Of a DNA stretch of 64,000 nt, positions 54,004-63,998 are shown one piece after another (position 1 is the stretch's first letter; every line of letters begins with the position of its first letter). Origin of the DNA: Variovorax sp. JS1663 (GTDB lineage: Bacteria > Pseudomonadota > Gammaproteobacteria > Burkholderiales > Burkholderiaceae_C); contig NZ_LYMK01000022.1 of assembly GCF_002157355.1 (NCBI RefSeq), forward strand, positions 1 through 64,000, read 5' to 3'. The position numbers and the translations under genes are program-made. The notes beneath the pieces were generated by a model. That model was given only the letters and a program-made list of their open reading frames with translations, was not told where the DNA came from and made no database searches.

Positions 54004-55389
54004 ATGGCTGCGGGGCGCATTGCGCACAACGCCCTGGCAAGCCTGCTGGGCGCGCTCGCGCTCGCGCTCGCCGGCGCCTGTGCTTCATGGGCGCGCGACC
54101 GCCCATGCGCCGACCCGGCCGGTGTATCGAAGCAGGCCGCGGACTTCGTGACGGCTGTGGTGCGCCAGGCGCCGGCGGTGGTGACCGTGCTGGCGGAAGG
54201 CTCGGACGCCAATGCGGCCGACAGATGGGCCTTGTCTCCCTGGAACTCGGGGCGCGCATCGGCCACCGGCTTCATCATCGACACGGAGGGGCAGGTTCTC
54301 ACCAGCGCGCACGTGGTGTCCGGAGCGCAGACGCTCTCGGTGGAACTCGGCGGGCAGCGGCGCCTGCCGGCCGATCTGGTCGGACTGGATCGGCGCACAG
54401 ACATCGCGGTCTTGAAGATCGGCGCGGCAAATCTGCCCGTCGCCGCGATCGGCAGCAGCGCGCGCCTCTGTGCCGGCGAGTGGGTGGCAGCGCTGGGGTC
54501 GCCGTTCGGCTTCGACCAGAGTCTGACCGCCGGCGTGGTCAGCGCCAATCCCCGGTTCTTGCCGGGCGGCAGCGGCGTACCGCTTATTCAGACCGACGTC
54601 GCGCTCAATCCCGGCAGTTCCGGGAGCCCTCTGTTCAACGAGCGCGGCGAAGTCGTCGGGGTGAATTCGATGGCCTATTCACCAGATGGAGGATACCGAG
54701 GCCTTTCCTTCGCCCTGCCGATCGACACCGCCATGCGCGTCGTGGCTGAGCTTCGATCGGCAGGGCATGTGACGAGGGGGCAGATTGGCGCACGCACGCA
54801 GGCCATGACACTGGACCTGGCACCCGCATTCGGACTCGACTCCGCATCGGGGGCCCTGATCGTGCGGGTCGACCCCGGCAGTCCGGCCGCTGCGGCGGGC
54901 CTGCGCAGTGGGGACGTCATCGTGGGCATCGATGGCAGCACGCCGATGGCGCACGCGGAGATCCAGGACCGCGTGGCGGGCGCGCGCCCCGGAAGCGGGC
55001 TCACGCTAAGCATCTGGCGCCGCAAGGCGGCGATGGCGGTGAAGGTGGTCGTTGCAGAAAGTGCGCCCGACCTTCCGAAGCGCGCCGTCGCTTCGGCCTC
55101 CCATGAAGTGAGACTTGGCCTGGAACTGTTCGAGCGCACCGGGAAGGGTGCGGGTGGCCTCCTCGAGCCCGGGCTCTACGTGAGGTCGGCATCCGGTGCA
55201 GCGCATCGAGCCGGCCTGCGCTTCGGCGACTTGATACTGGCCGTCAACGACGTGCGTGTCGACGGACTCACCGACCTCGACGCGGCCCTTGCATCCGTCG
55301 CAGACGGTGAGACCGTGGCGCTCCTCGTGCGGCGTGGCGCGATCACTTCGTATGTGCCGGTGGCACCGGCTGTTGGCCTTGCGCACTGA
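54004..55389 (+). CDS. HtrA/DegP-like serine protease with two PDZ domains (copy 2)
   Basis: 461 residues. Signal peptide (about 1-30), then catalytic His (TSAHVV, about 103), Asp (RRTDIAVLKI, about 133) and Ser (NPGSSGSPL, about 206), and two PDZ domains (about 270-350 and 370-455). It shares order and motifs with the protease at 23335, including GSSGS, in place of GNSGG. Acts on misfolded periplasmic proteins. Directly coupled to the upstream USP. Convergent with the second Pat-like gene. Confidence 0.88.
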   Translation: MAAGRIAHNALASLLGALALALAGACASWARDRPCADPAGVSKQAADFVTAVVRQAPAVVTVLAEGSDANAADRWALSPWNSGRASATGFIIDTEGQVLTSAHVVSGAQTLSVELGGQRRLPADLVGLDRRTDIAVLKIGAANLPVAAIGSSARLCAGEWVAALGSPFGFDQSLTAGVVSANPRFLPGGSGVPLIQTDVALNPGSSGSPLFNERGEVVGVNSMAYSPDGGYRGLSFALPIDTAMRVVAELRSAGHVTRGQIGARTQAMTLDLAPAFGLDSASGALIVRVDPGSPAAAAGLRSGDVIVGIDGSTPMAHAEIQDRVAGARPGSGLTLSIWRRKAAMAVKVVVAESAPDLPKRAVASASHEVRLGLELFERTGKGAGGLLEPGLYVRSASGAAHRAGLRFGDLILAVNDVRVDGLTDLDAALASVADGETVALLVRRGAITSYVPVAPAVGLAH

Positions 55390-55405
55390 GTCACCCCGGG
55401 GCCGC

Positions 55406-58093
55406 TCACAGAGCGTGGGTGACCAGCTTGAATTCCGGGTCCTCGGGGAAGGGCTTGACTGCGAAACCCAGCCGGCGCACGAGCTTGAGCATCTCGGCGT
55501 TGTCCGACAGAACCAGGCCCTGGATCTCCGCCAGCCCCTTGTCGCGCGCCACCTCGATGATGCTCTCCAGCAGGCGGGAACCGAGCCCCTGGCCCTTGTG
55601 GTCGTCGGCCACCACCAGCGAGAACTCGCAGGTGGATTGGTCGGGATTGGTGAAGTAGCGCGACACGGCGACGATCCGCTCCTTGTCGGCGGCGACGCCC
55701 TCCGGTGACGCAGCGCGTTCCCGCACGACCGCGACCAGCGCCATCTCCCTGTCGTAGTCGATGAGCGTGAAGCGCGCGAGCATCGCGGGCGGCAGCTCCT
55801 GGAAGCGCGAGACGAAGCGGAACCAGCGGCTCTCCGGCGTCAGCTGCTGCACCATGGCCTGGAGCATCTGCGCATCGTCGGGGTGCACGGGCCGCACCGT
55901 GCAGTTCGTGCCGTTGCGCAGCGGCCATTCCCGGCTGTAGCGCGACGGGTAGGGCAGGATGGCCAGGTGCTGGTAGTCGGTACCCGCTCCACCGATGGGC
56001 GACGGCGCGCGGCCGATCACGATCCGGGCATCCACGGCGACGCAGCCCGAGTCGTCCACGATGACGGGATTGATGTCCATCTCGCGCAGCTCGGGCAGCT
56101 CGCAGACCATCTCGGAGACGCGCAGCAGCACATGTTCGAGGGCCTCCCTGTCCGCCGCACCCGCGCCCCGCCATTCGTCCAGCGTCTCGGCGACGCGGGA
56201 GCGCTCGATCAGGCTGCGTGCAAGGAACTGGTTCAGAGGCGGCAGTTCCATGGACCGGTCGTCCACCAGCTCGATCATGGTGCCGCCTGCGCCGAACACG
56301 ATGACGGGGCCGAAGGGATCGTCCGTCACCACCCCGACATGGACCTCGCGGCCGCGCCTGGTGCGCACCATCGGCTGGACGGTCACCCCGTTGATGCGTG
56401 CGCCGGGGGCGAGCTGCGAAACCCGTTCCACGATGCTCAGGTAGGTGTCGCGCGCACCGGCGGCGTTCATCACATTGAGCGCCACGCCGTCGACGTCGGA
56501 CTTGTGGGCGATGTCGGGCGAATCGATCTTGAGGGCGACGGGAAACCCGAGCTGTGCCGCGATCATCATCGCCTCGTTGGCGCTGCGGGCGAGCAGCGTG
56601 CGGGTGATCGGAATGTGAAAGGAGGACAGCAGCGCCTTCGACTCCATCTCGGTCAGGACCTGGCGACGCTCCGCCAGCACGCTCTCGATCACCAGCCTCG
56701 CGCCTTCGACGTCGGGTTTGGCCAGGGGCGACAGCGGCGGCGGCGTCTGCTGCAGCAGCTGCTGGTTCAGGTAGAAGGTGGCGATGTTGCCGAATGCGCC
56801 GACGGCCGCTTCCGGCGTGCGGAAGCTCGGGATGCCCGCCTGCGCCAGCACCGTCCTGGCCGTCGACACGGACGCGTCGCCCATCCAGCACGCCAGCAGC
56901 GGCTTGCTCATCGGCTGGGGAATCGCCGCCAGCGCCTCGGCGATCGCCACCGGGTCGCGGCCCATCTTCGGCGAGAAGATGGCCAGCACCCCGGCGATGT
57001 CCGGGTCCCCCAAGGCCGCATCGATGGCCGCGCGGAAGTGCGCCGGCTGGGCCTCTTCCGAGAGGTCGATCACGTCGGAGAGGGAGGCATGCGCGGGGAC
57101 CTGGGGCTGAAGCCCAAGCCGGGAAGCCGCGGACAGCTTGCCCAGCTGCAGGCCGATCTCGTTGACCCAGTCCGCTGCGAGTACGCCGGGGCCGCCCCCG
57201 TTGGAGACGATCGCCAACCGCCTGCCGACCGGCCGGTAGCGGGATGCCAGGCACTTGGCTGCGGAGAAGAGTTCGACGAAGGAGCGCACCCGGACGGCGC
57301 CGGCCCGCCGCAGCGCGGCATCGAACACGTCGTCGCTGCCGACGATCGATGCGCTGTGCGTATGGGCCGCCTCGTTGCCGGCTGGCTTGCGGCCGGCCTT
57401 CAGCACGATCACCGGCTTCGCGTGGGAGGCCGAACGAAGTGCACTCATGAAATGCCGCGCATTCGAGATGCCTTCAAGGTGAACGATGATGCTGTGGCTG
57501 GCGGCATCGCTCGCGAAGAAGTCCAGCACCTGGGCGATGTCCACGCAGGTGTGCGGCCCCAGCGAGACGACGCTGGAGAATCCGACCTCGTTCTGCCGCG
57601 CCCAGTCGAGCATCGATGCGGTCAGGGCACCCGACTGTGCAGCCAGCGCCAGCGGTCCGCGCTTGGCGAGGGGGCCGGCGACGCTGGCATTGAGTTGCAG
57701 CGAAGGCCGCTGGAAGCCCAGCGAATTGGGTCCGAGCAGCTGGACGCCATCGCGTCGCGCGATCCGGCGCAGCGAGGCGGCCTTGTCCGCGCCCACGCCC
57801 GTGGAGATGACCAGCGCCGCGCGGCAGCGAATGCGGCCGGCGACTTCGAGGGCGGCCTCGATCTCGGCAGGTGGCAGCGCAATGATCGCGAGGTCGGCGC
57901 GCGCCTGTGCCAGGTCGGCCAGCGTGCCGGATGTCCCGATGTCGAGGAATTGCAGCGTGCCGGAAAAGCGCGTGGCCGTCAGCGCTTCGCGCACGGACTG
58001 GGATGGGGTGCCCGGTACGGTCTCTCCGGGGTGGCCTGCGAAGACGACGATCGACTGCGGCGCCAGCAGCGGTGCCAGGTAGTGCTTGTCCAT
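55406..58093 (-). CDS. ADP-forming acyl-CoA synthetase / GNAT acetyltransferase fusion (Pat-like, copy 2)
   Basis: 895 residues with the same order as copy 1: CoA-binding, ligase-like domain (QSGALTASMLDWARQNEVGF), His-loop THSASIVGSD, ATP-grasp (HKSDVDGVALNV, GPVIVFGAGGTMIE) and C-terminal GNAT (VRPVHPDDAQMLQAM, GQGLGSRLLESII). The His of the loop is kept although the SHTGxLAG sequence of copy 1 is changed. It may acetylate Acs or other lysines. It follows the HDAC-like gene by 5 bases, so a writer and an eraser of acyl-lysine share one transcript. ATG 58093. Confidence 0.87.
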   Translation of the reverse strand: MDKHYLAPLLAPQSIVVFAGHPGETVPGTPSQSVREALTATRFSGTLQFLDIGTSGTLADLAQARADLAIIALPPAEIEAALEVAGRIRCRAALVISTGVGADKAASLRRIARRDGVQLLGPNSLGFQRPSLQLNASVAGPLAKRGPLALAAQSGALTASMLDWARQNEVGFSSVVSLGPHTCVDIAQVLDFFASDAASHSIIVHLEGISNARHFMSALRSASHAKPVIVLKAGRKPAGNEAAHTHSASIVGSDDVFDAALRRAGAVRVRSFVELFSAAKCLASRYRPVGRRLAIVSNGGGPGVLAADWVNEIGLQLGKLSAASRLGLQPQVPAHASLSDVIDLSEEAQPAHFRAAIDAALGDPDIAGVLAIFSPKMGRDPVAIAEALAAIPQPMSKPLLACWMGDASVSTARTVLAQAGIPSFRTPEAAVGAFGNIATFYLNQQLLQQTPPPLSPLAKPDVEGARLVIESVLAERRQVLTEMESKALLSSFHIPITRTLLARSANEAMMIAAQLGFPVALKIDSPDIAHKSDVDGVALNVMNAAGARDTYLSIVERVSQLAPGARINGVTVQPMVRTRRGREVHVGVVTDDPFGPVIVFGAGGTMIELVDDRSMELPPLNQFLARSLIERSRVAETLDEWRGAGAADREALEHVLLRVSEMVCELPELREMDINPVIVDDSGCVAVDARIVIGRAPSPIGGAGTDYQHLAILPYPSRYSREWPLRNGTNCTVRPVHPDDAQMLQAMVQQLTPESRWFRFVSRFQELPPAMLARFTLIDYDREMALVAVVRERAASPEGVAADKERIVAVSRYFTNPDQSTCEFSLVVADDHKGQGLGSRLLESIIEVARDKGLAEIQGLVLSDNAEMLKLVRRLGFAVKPFPEDPEFKLVTHAL

Positions 58094-58098
58094 ACGCC

Positions 58099-59025
58099 CT
58101 AGTCTGCACCCATCAGCACCCTGATGTGTGCCGCGGCACTGCGCGCCAGGGGGCCCGCCGCATAGCCGCCCTCCAGCGCCGAGATGACGCGCCCCGCGCA
58201 GTGGCGCCGCGCCATGCCCATGATCTGCGTCGTGACCCAGGCATAGTCGGCCTCCAGCAATCCGAGGTTGCCCATGTCGTCGTCGCGGTGTCCGTCGAAG
58301 CCGGCGCTCACGTAGATGAGCTGGGGCTCGAAGGCATTCAGCGCCGGCAGCCAATGGGTCGTCACCGCGTCTCGAAAGCGCTCGCTGCCGGAGCGCGAGG
58401 GCAGGGCCACGTTGATCATGCAGGGGCCCGTGTCCTGCTCACCCGAGAACGGATAGATGCCCTGCTCGAACACGGAGCACATCAGCACGCGCTCGTCGCC
58501 GCGGAGGATGTCCACGCTCCCGTTGCCATGGTGGACGTCGAAGTCGACGAGCGCGACCCGCTGCAGGCCGTGGACGTCCAGCGCATGCCGGATGCCGACC
58601 GCGACGTTGTTGAAGAAGCAGAAGCCCATGGCGGCGGTGCGCTGCGCATGGTGCCCTGGCGGCCGGACGCAGCAGAACGCCGCGCTGGCCTTGCGGGCAA
58701 GGACCAGGTCGGTCGCGAGCACGAGCGCGCCGGCCGCGCGCCGTGCCGCGGCGATGGTGTGGCGATTCATGCTCGTGTCCGGGTCGACGAAGCGAAGCCC
58801 TTCCTCGGGCGAGGCGGCGACCAGCTCCCGCACATAAGCCATCGAATGCGCCCGGGCCAGCTGTTCGTCGGAAGCCAGGGGCGCGTCGTAGGGAATGAGA
58901 TAGTCCAGCAAGCCCTGCGCCATGAGCTGGTCGTGAATGACGGCCAGCCGCTCGGCACACTCCGGATGCGCCGGTCCCATGTCGTGTCGTTCGCAGTCAG
59001 GGTGGGTGATGTAGGCGGTCAGCAT
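58099..59025 (-). CDS. Histone-deacetylase-family protein (AcuC/class II-like)
   Basis: 308 residues, arginase/deacetylase fold. Catalytic motifs: RPPGHHA (paired His), GFCFFNNVAV, DFDVHHGNG (zinc Asp and His), SAGFDGHRDD (zinc Asp), and a C-terminal EGGYA. It removes acyl groups from lysines or polyamines. In Bacillus subtilis AcuC reactivates acetylated Acs. ATG 59025; a box at 59097-59110 lies 78 bp upstream. First gene of an operon with the Pat-like acetyltransferase. Confidence 0.9.
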   Translation of the reverse strand: MLTAYITHPDCERHDMGPAHPECAERLAVIHDQLMAQGLLDYLIPYDAPLASDEQLARAHSMAYVRELVAASPEEGLRFVDPDTSMNRHTIAAARRAAGALVLATDLVLARKASAAFCCVRPPGHHAQRTAAMGFCFFNNVAVGIRHALDVHGLQRVALVDFDVHHGNGSVDILRGDERVLMCSVFEQGIYPFSGEQDTGPCMINVALPSRSGSERFRDAVTTHWLPALNAFEPQLIYVSAGFDGHRDDDMGNLGLLEADYAWVTTQIMGMARRHCAGRVISALEGGYAAGPLARSAAAHIRVLMGAD

Positions 59026-59096
59026 GGGGCACGCTTGTCCAGGGTCCAGGACGCTTTCCAAGCGGAACAGTCTAGGTGTGCGGTCGGGCCTCACGC

Positions 59097-59110
59097 CTGA
59101 TCTGGATCAA
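59097..59110. promoter_or_regulatory. FNR-type box CTGATCTGGATCAA
   Basis: One mismatch (C for the first T) to the consensus. 78 bp upstream of the deacetylase gene. It is the rightmost box in the window. Confidence 0.6.
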
Positions 59111-59129
59111 GCTTGGCGTGGGCCGTCGC

Positions 59130-61292
59130 TCAATAGTCCAGACGGGCATACCAGGTCTGCCGGGCAGCCTCGCGGGCCTGTTCGAGCGTGTGGATGCCCC
59201 TGTCGGCGAGCAGCGGGATCAATTTCAGGAAGACGTCCGCCGTCAGTAGCGCATCACCCAGGGCGGTGTGCCGGCCGGCCACCGGGATGCCGAAACGTTC
59301 CGCGATCGCCTCCAGTCCATGCGATTCCTGCTGCGGGCTGACGACGGCCGACAGGAGGAGCGTGTCCAGAACCGCATGGTCGAAGTGCACGCCGCTGGCG
59401 AGTTCCTTCATCTGCAGGAAGCGCATGTCGAAAGCCGCGTTGTGGGCAACCAGCACCGTGTCCGCGGCGAAGGCATGGAAGGCGGCGAGCACGGTCGCAA
59501 TGCGGGGCTGGCCGGCGACCATTGCCGGCGTGATGCCATGGATCGAAAGACCTGCCGCCGGGATGCTGCGGCCTGGATCGACCAACTGCTCGAAGCACTC
59601 GTGGCGCAGCACCTTGCCATTGACGATGCGTGCCGCACCGATCTGCAGGATCTCGTCGCCGCGCGCGGGCTCCAGGCCGGTGGTTTCGGTGTCGAAGGCG
59701 GTGTAGGCCAGGTCCACGAGCCTGCGGTGCTGAAGTTCTCGCGTTGCGGGGCGGGCGTGGAACAGGTCGAAGTCGTAGAACTCCGGGCGGCTGTCGGCAT
59801 GGGAGAGGGAAAAGGAGGCCCGGCGCGGTTCGCGAGGTGATGCCTTCGGCAGGGCGAAGCGGAAGAAGGCCTCGTCGCGCGCACGCTCGCGCGCGAACCA
59901 GAGCGCGCCGCCGTGGCGCTCGACCACGTCACGTACGGCGAGAGGCCCGGCTTGCCCTGCCGCGCTCATCGGACTCGACTCCCAGCCCATGGCCGTCTCG
60001 GTGCTGAGCGCAGTCCCGCGCCAGGCGATGTCGAGATGGATGCGGTCGCCGGCGTCGTGCAGGCGCAGCTGCACGCGTTCCACGCCGATTTCATCCGCCA
60101 GCCTGGCGGCCAGCGCAGCCAACGCCTGCAACAGTGAATAGCTGTCCACCATCAGCCACATGGCGCCATCGCCCGAGGACGCGCTGGCACGCACCGGCGT
60201 TCGACTCTCGATATGGGCGACAGCTGCATGCAGCAGGTCGTTGCCGAGCATGTCCTCCAGGGGCCACCGCCTGCCCGTGCCACCTGCCCCGGGAGCGCGG
60301 AAGCGATCCGCGAGTGCCTGCAACTCCGCCTTCACCGTTCCCGTGAAACGCACTCGTGCGGCCGCATCGAGTCCGGGCCGTTCCAGCATGTCCATGGCCG
60401 ACTGCAACCTGTGCAGAGAAGCGGAGGTGCCTTCGATCAGGGAATGCAGCAGGCGATCACGTTCGGCATCCTCCTGGAACTCGCGCGTGACGTCCTGCAG
60501 CATCAGCACGAAGCCGGTCAGGGACGCCGCAGGGTGTCGGGAGGCCGGCGCATCGCGGACCGGCGCCATCTGCACGCGAAGCAGCCGTCCTGCATGAGAG
60601 CTGGTGACGAAGTGCGCGGTCGGTTGAGGCGCGGCCTGCTGCAGCCCCTGCTGGAGGCGATCCAGCGCATGCGTGACAAGCTCCCGGTCGAACGCGGCGT
60701 AGATCGAGCGGCCCAGCCCGATCAGCAAGGGGTTGGCGTTGCCCGAGAGCTCGCGGAACAGCTGCTGCGCGCTCTGGTTGTAGAGCAGGATGCGGCCGTC
60801 GAGGTTGCAGACGACGACGCTCTGCGTCAGCTCGGACATCAGCGCCGCGAGGCGGTTGCGCTCCTGTTCGATGTTTCGCGCCGCCTCGCGGACCCTGATA
60901 TCGACGTCGGATCGCAAGGCGTCGCGCTCGTCCGCCAGCCGCTCTGCGATACCTGCCAACCCGCGGGCGCCGCTGCCGCAGGTGACCGCCAGCGGCAGCA
61001 GCGGCGTGCGCGTGGTGCCATGCAGCAGTAGCGCCTGCGCCGCCTCCGCGAGGCGGGCCGGGTGCTTCACGCATGTCGCGTACGCATGGCGTGCGAGCGC
61101 CCCCAGCGCGATCGCCAGAACGGCACCGCCCAGCAGCAGCAAGGCAACGCGCGGGGCCAGCATCGCGGCCAGCGCCTCGCGTTCGGCCATGCTCAGTGTG
61201 CCGGCCAGCACGACGCCCAGGCCCAGGCCCGCGATTCCCAGCATGGCCCCCGGCATCAGCGTGGCGGCGAGTTCGTGGGTGTCGATCTTCAT
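59130..61292 (-). CDS. Membrane PAS/kinase-like protein fused to DnaQ-type 3'-5' exonuclease
   Basis: 720 residues. Two membrane segments (about 12-35 and 50-70), a coiled coil, a PAS domain (about 135-270; VVCNLDGRILLYNQSA), a histidine-kinase-like region with degenerate ATPase segment (VRDVVERHGGALWF, no clear phospho-His or N-box), and a C-terminal DEDDh exonuclease (FDTETTGLEP, HNAAFDMRFL, HTALGDALLTAD). The pairing of sensory and nuclease domains is odd; I infer a signal-dependent nucleic-acid or nucleotide nuclease. It is encoded after the DUF294 and symporter genes on one transcript. ATG 61292 is used; upstream TTG 61334 lacks similarity. Confidence 0.82.
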   Translation of the reverse strand: MKIDTHELAATLMPGAMLGIAGLGLGVVLAGTLSMAEREALAAMLAPRVALLLLGGAVLAIALGALARHAYATCVKHPARLAEAAQALLLHGTTRTPLLPLAVTCGSGARGLAGIAERLADERDALRSDVDIRVREAARNIEQERNRLAALMSELTQSVVVCNLDGRILLYNQSAQQLFRELSGNANPLLIGLGRSIYAAFDRELVTHALDRLQQGLQQAAPQPTAHFVTSSHAGRLLRVQMAPVRDAPASRHPAASLTGFVLMLQDVTREFQEDAERDRLLHSLIEGTSASLHRLQSAMDMLERPGLDAAARVRFTGTVKAELQALADRFRAPGAGGTGRRWPLEDMLGNDLLHAAVAHIESRTPVRASASSGDGAMWLMVDSYSLLQALAALAARLADEIGVERVQLRLHDAGDRIHLDIAWRGTALSTETAMGWESSPMSAAGQAGPLAVRDVVERHGGALWFARERARDEAFFRFALPKASPREPRRASFSLSHADSRPEFYDFDLFHARPATRELQHRRLVDLAYTAFDTETTGLEPARGDEILQIGAARIVNGKVLRHECFEQLVDPGRSIPAAGLSIHGITPAMVAGQPRIATVLAAFHAFAADTVLVAHNAAFDMRFLQMKELASGVHFDHAVLDTLLLSAVVSPQQESHGLEAIAERFGIPVAGRHTALGDALLTADVFLKLIPLLADRGIHTLEQAREAARQTWYARLDY

Positions 61293-61334
61293 GGCGAACT
61301 GGCCGGCGGGCCGCGCACGTGACGGCGTCGGCAA

Positions 61335-62420
61335 CTACAGGAGGTTCAGCTGGAAGCGGTGCTCCAGCACGGCGCGGAAGTGGCGCACGATGCCCAGTGC
61401 GCTTCGCAATGTGTCGCGCTCGAGGGTGCCCAGCTCGGAAGGATGCACGAGGTTGTCCGGCGCCAGGCCTGCATGCCCGCGGACCAGTTGGTGGCCGAGC
61501 CTGAGCGCCATGAGGAAATGCAGCGCGTCCAGCACGTCCCGCGCGAGCGGCGCGTCGATCTGCCCTTTCTCCACCAGTTGGCGCAGCCGCCCTGCCGTAC
61601 CGGTTGGACGCAGATGCTGCTGCAGGGCGAGGGCGCGCACGCCGTGCACGATCGGGAAGATTCCGAGCTTCTTCAGGTCCAGGGCTTCGTCGCCGAGATG
61701 ACCCAGCAGGCGACTCCACCAATGCGCATGCGTGTCGAAGAGTTCGATCGCATTCGCAAAGTGCGCGAGGAACGCGTCGTCCGGGTCCAGGATGTCGTCG
61801 AGGTGATCGCGTGCCCGGGTGAGCAACGCCGGATCGCCGGCGACGGCACGGCTGTCCAGGAAGATCGCGAGGTTCATCAGCCCGACGGCCGCGCCATCGC
61901 GGACCCAGCTGCGCAAGGTGGTCTCGAATGCGCCCAGCGGCTGGCACCAGAGCGGATTGACCACCATGATCCGGCCCGGACACGGCGGATAGCCGAGTTC
62001 GCCAAGCGCCAGGCTGAACCGCTCGACGATGCCCGTGAGCCCCACGCAAGCGAAGTTGTCGCGCAGCAGCAGGGCGTTGTCCTGGTCGGTCTTGAGGATC
62101 TGCTCGCCGCGCCCCTCGCTGCCCATGACGAACAGGCAGCTGTTGGCCACCAGCTCCGGCGGCGCATGGATCGACCACAGCCGCGCGAACAGGCGCATGT
62201 TGAAGTCGCCGGCAAGCTGGGCGATGCGCTCGACCCTCGCGCCTGCATCGTGCAGCGCGGTCACGATGTCGTCGACGCCGGCGCCGCAGACCGCCAGCGC
62301 GTCGACGGTGGTGGCTTCGTCGATCCGGCGCGCGAGGTCTCGAAGGTCGATGCCGTACAGCGCTTCGAGATAGGCGCCTGGAAAGGGCCCGGGCGCGGCT
62401 TCGTCGGCGGCGCGAAGCAT
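61335..62420 (-). CDS. DUF294 nucleotidyltransferase-like protein
   Basis: 361 residues. The GlnD-like nucleotidyltransferase motif is MGSEGRGEQILKTDQDNALL (Gly-Ser and two Asp) and the DUF294 C-terminal domain follows (HFLMALRLGHQ, LRSALGIVRHFRAVLEHRF). CBS and cNMP domains common in longer members are absent. Could nucleotidylylate a partner such as the symporter. The next gene downstream is the exonuclease fusion; this trio with an acetate-type symporter recurs in proteobacteria. Confidence 0.85.
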   Translation of the reverse strand: MLRAADEAAPGPFPGAYLEALYGIDLRDLARRIDEATTVDALAVCGAGVDDIVTALHDAGARVERIAQLAGDFNMRLFARLWSIHAPPELVANSCLFVMGSEGRGEQILKTDQDNALLLRDNFACVGLTGIVERFSLALGELGYPPCPGRIMVVNPLWCQPLGAFETTLRSWVRDGAAVGLMNLAIFLDSRAVAGDPALLTRARDHLDDILDPDDAFLAHFANAIELFDTHAHWWSRLLGHLGDEALDLKKLGIFPIVHGVRALALQQHLRPTGTAGRLRQLVEKGQIDAPLARDVLDALHFLMALRLGHQLVRGHAGLAPDNLVHPSELGTLERDTLRSALGIVRHFRAVLEHRFQLNLL

Positions 62421-62432
62421 CTCCCCGGATCC

Positions 62433-63998
62433 TCAGTGACCGCTCGCGCCCGCGGCGCCGATCCCTGTCTCGGAACGCACCTGCTGCGCCAGGAATCCGT
62501 TCTTGTCGACCTCTGCGCGCTGGCTTCCGTCCAGCAGCGAGAACACCCAGATGCCGAGGAAGGCAATGGTCATGGAGAACAGGCAGGGCGAGGCGTAGGG
62601 GAACGGTGCCGAGCCCGCGGGATGGCCCAGCGTCGCCTCCCACACCGACGGCGACAGCACCGTGAGCACGACCGAGGTGACAAGGCCGAGGAAGCCACCG
62701 ATCACGGCGCCGCGCGTGGTGCAGCCCTTCCACAACACCGACATGAACAGCACCGGGAAGTTCGCCGAGGCGGCGATGGCGAAGGCCAGCGACACCATGA
62801 ACGCGATGTTCTGCTTCTCGAACACGATCCCGAGCAGGACTGCCAGCATGCCCAGCGCCACGGTGGTGATGCGCGACACGCGCAGCTCCGAGGCGCTGTC
62901 CGCCTGGCCGGCCTTGACGACGGTGGCGTAGAGGTCATGCGAGACGGCCGATGCGCCGGAGAGCGTCAGCCCCGCGACCACCGCCAGGATGGTGGCGAAG
63001 GCCACGGCAGAGATGAAGCCGAGGAACACGTTGCCGCCCACCGCGTTGGCCAGGTGGATCGCCGCCATGTTGCCGCCGCCGACGAGTGCGCCTTTCGCAT
63101 CGACGAACTGCGAGTTCGTGAGCACGAAGGTGATGGCGCCGAAGCCGATGATGAAGGTCAGCAGATAGAAGTAGCCGATCCACCCGGTTGCCCACATCAC
63201 CGACTTGCGCGCCTCCTTGGCGCTGGGCACGGTGAAGAAGCGCATCAGGATGTGCGGCAGGCCGGCGGTGCCGAACATCAGTGCCATGCCGAAGGAGATG
63301 GCCGAGATCGGGTCCTTGACGAAGTTGCCGGGGCCCATGATCGACTGGCCGATGGTCGCGGCGGTGGCCGCCGTCTTGCCGTCCTTCAATGCCAGGTCGG
63401 TCTTGATCTTCACCGCTTCGGCAAACATCGCCTCGGGGCTGAAGCCGAAGTGCCAGAGCACCGACAGCGCCATGAAGCTGGCCCCGCCCAGCAGCAGGCA
63501 GGCCTTGATGATCTGGACCCAGGTGGTCGCCGTCATGCCGCCGAACAGCACGTAGACCATCATCAGGGAGCCGACGATCACCACGGCGATCCAGTATTCG
63601 AGCCCGAACAGCAGCTTGATGAGCTGCCCGGCGCCGACCATCTGGGCGATCAGGTAGAAGGCCACGACCACCAGCGTCCCGGAGGCCGCGAACACGCGCA
63701 CCGGCGTCTGCTTGAAGCGGAACGCCGCGACGTCGGCGAAGGTGAACTTGCCCAGGTTGCGCAGGCGCTCGGCCATCAGGAAGGTGATGACGGGCCAGCC
63801 GACGAGGAAGCCGATGGAATAGATCAACCCGTCGTAGCCGGCCGCCATCACCGCGGCAGAGATGCCCAGGAACGAGGCCGCCGACATGTAGTCGCCGGCA
63901 ATTGCGAGCCCGTTCTGGAAGCCGGTGATGCCGCCTCCGGCGGTGTAGAAGTCGGCGGCCGACCGGGTCTTGGCAGCGGCCCACTTCGTGATGAAGAG
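62433..63998 (-). CDS. actP: ActP-type sodium:acetate symporter (5' end outside the window)
   Basis: 521 C-terminal residues visible; the reading frame is open through the window edge, so the start lies beyond 64000. Sodium:solute symporter family with at least eleven hydrophobic segments. [29 protein letters not shown] and [16 protein letters not shown] are ActP hallmarks. It imports acetate or other small carboxylates with sodium, feeding the acs product at 8261. The stop is 12 bases before the DUF294 start. Confidence 0.88.
   Translation of the reverse strand, partial: LFITKWAAAKTRSAADFYTAGGGITGFQNGLAIAGDYMSAASFLGISAAVMAAGYDGLIYSIGFLVGWPVITFLMAERLRNLGKFTFADVAAFRFKQTPVRVFAASGTLVVVAFYLIAQMVGAGQLIKLLFGLEYWIAVVIVGSLMMVYVLFGGMTATTWVQIIKACLLLGGASFMALSVLWHFGFSPEAMFAEAVKIKTDLALKDGKTAATAATIGQSIMGPGNFVKDPISAISFGMALMFGTAGLPHILMRFFTVPSAKEARKSVMWATGWIGYFYLLTFIIGFGAITFVLTNSQFVDAKGALVGGGNMAAIHLANAVGGNVFLGFISAVAFATILAVVAGLTLSGASAVSHDLYATVVKAGQADSASELRVSRITTVALGMLAVLLGIVFEKQNIAFMVSLAFAIAASANFPVLFMSVLWKGCTTRGAVIGGFLGLVTSVVLTVLSPSVWEATLGHPAGSAPFPYASPCLFSMTIAFLGIWVFSLLDGSQRAEVDKNGFLAQQVRSETGIGAAGASGH

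Noticed and set aside
55883..58102. 739-codon plus-strand frame opposite Pat-like copy 2
   Set aside because: No domain signatures; it mirrors a well-supported minus-strand gene.
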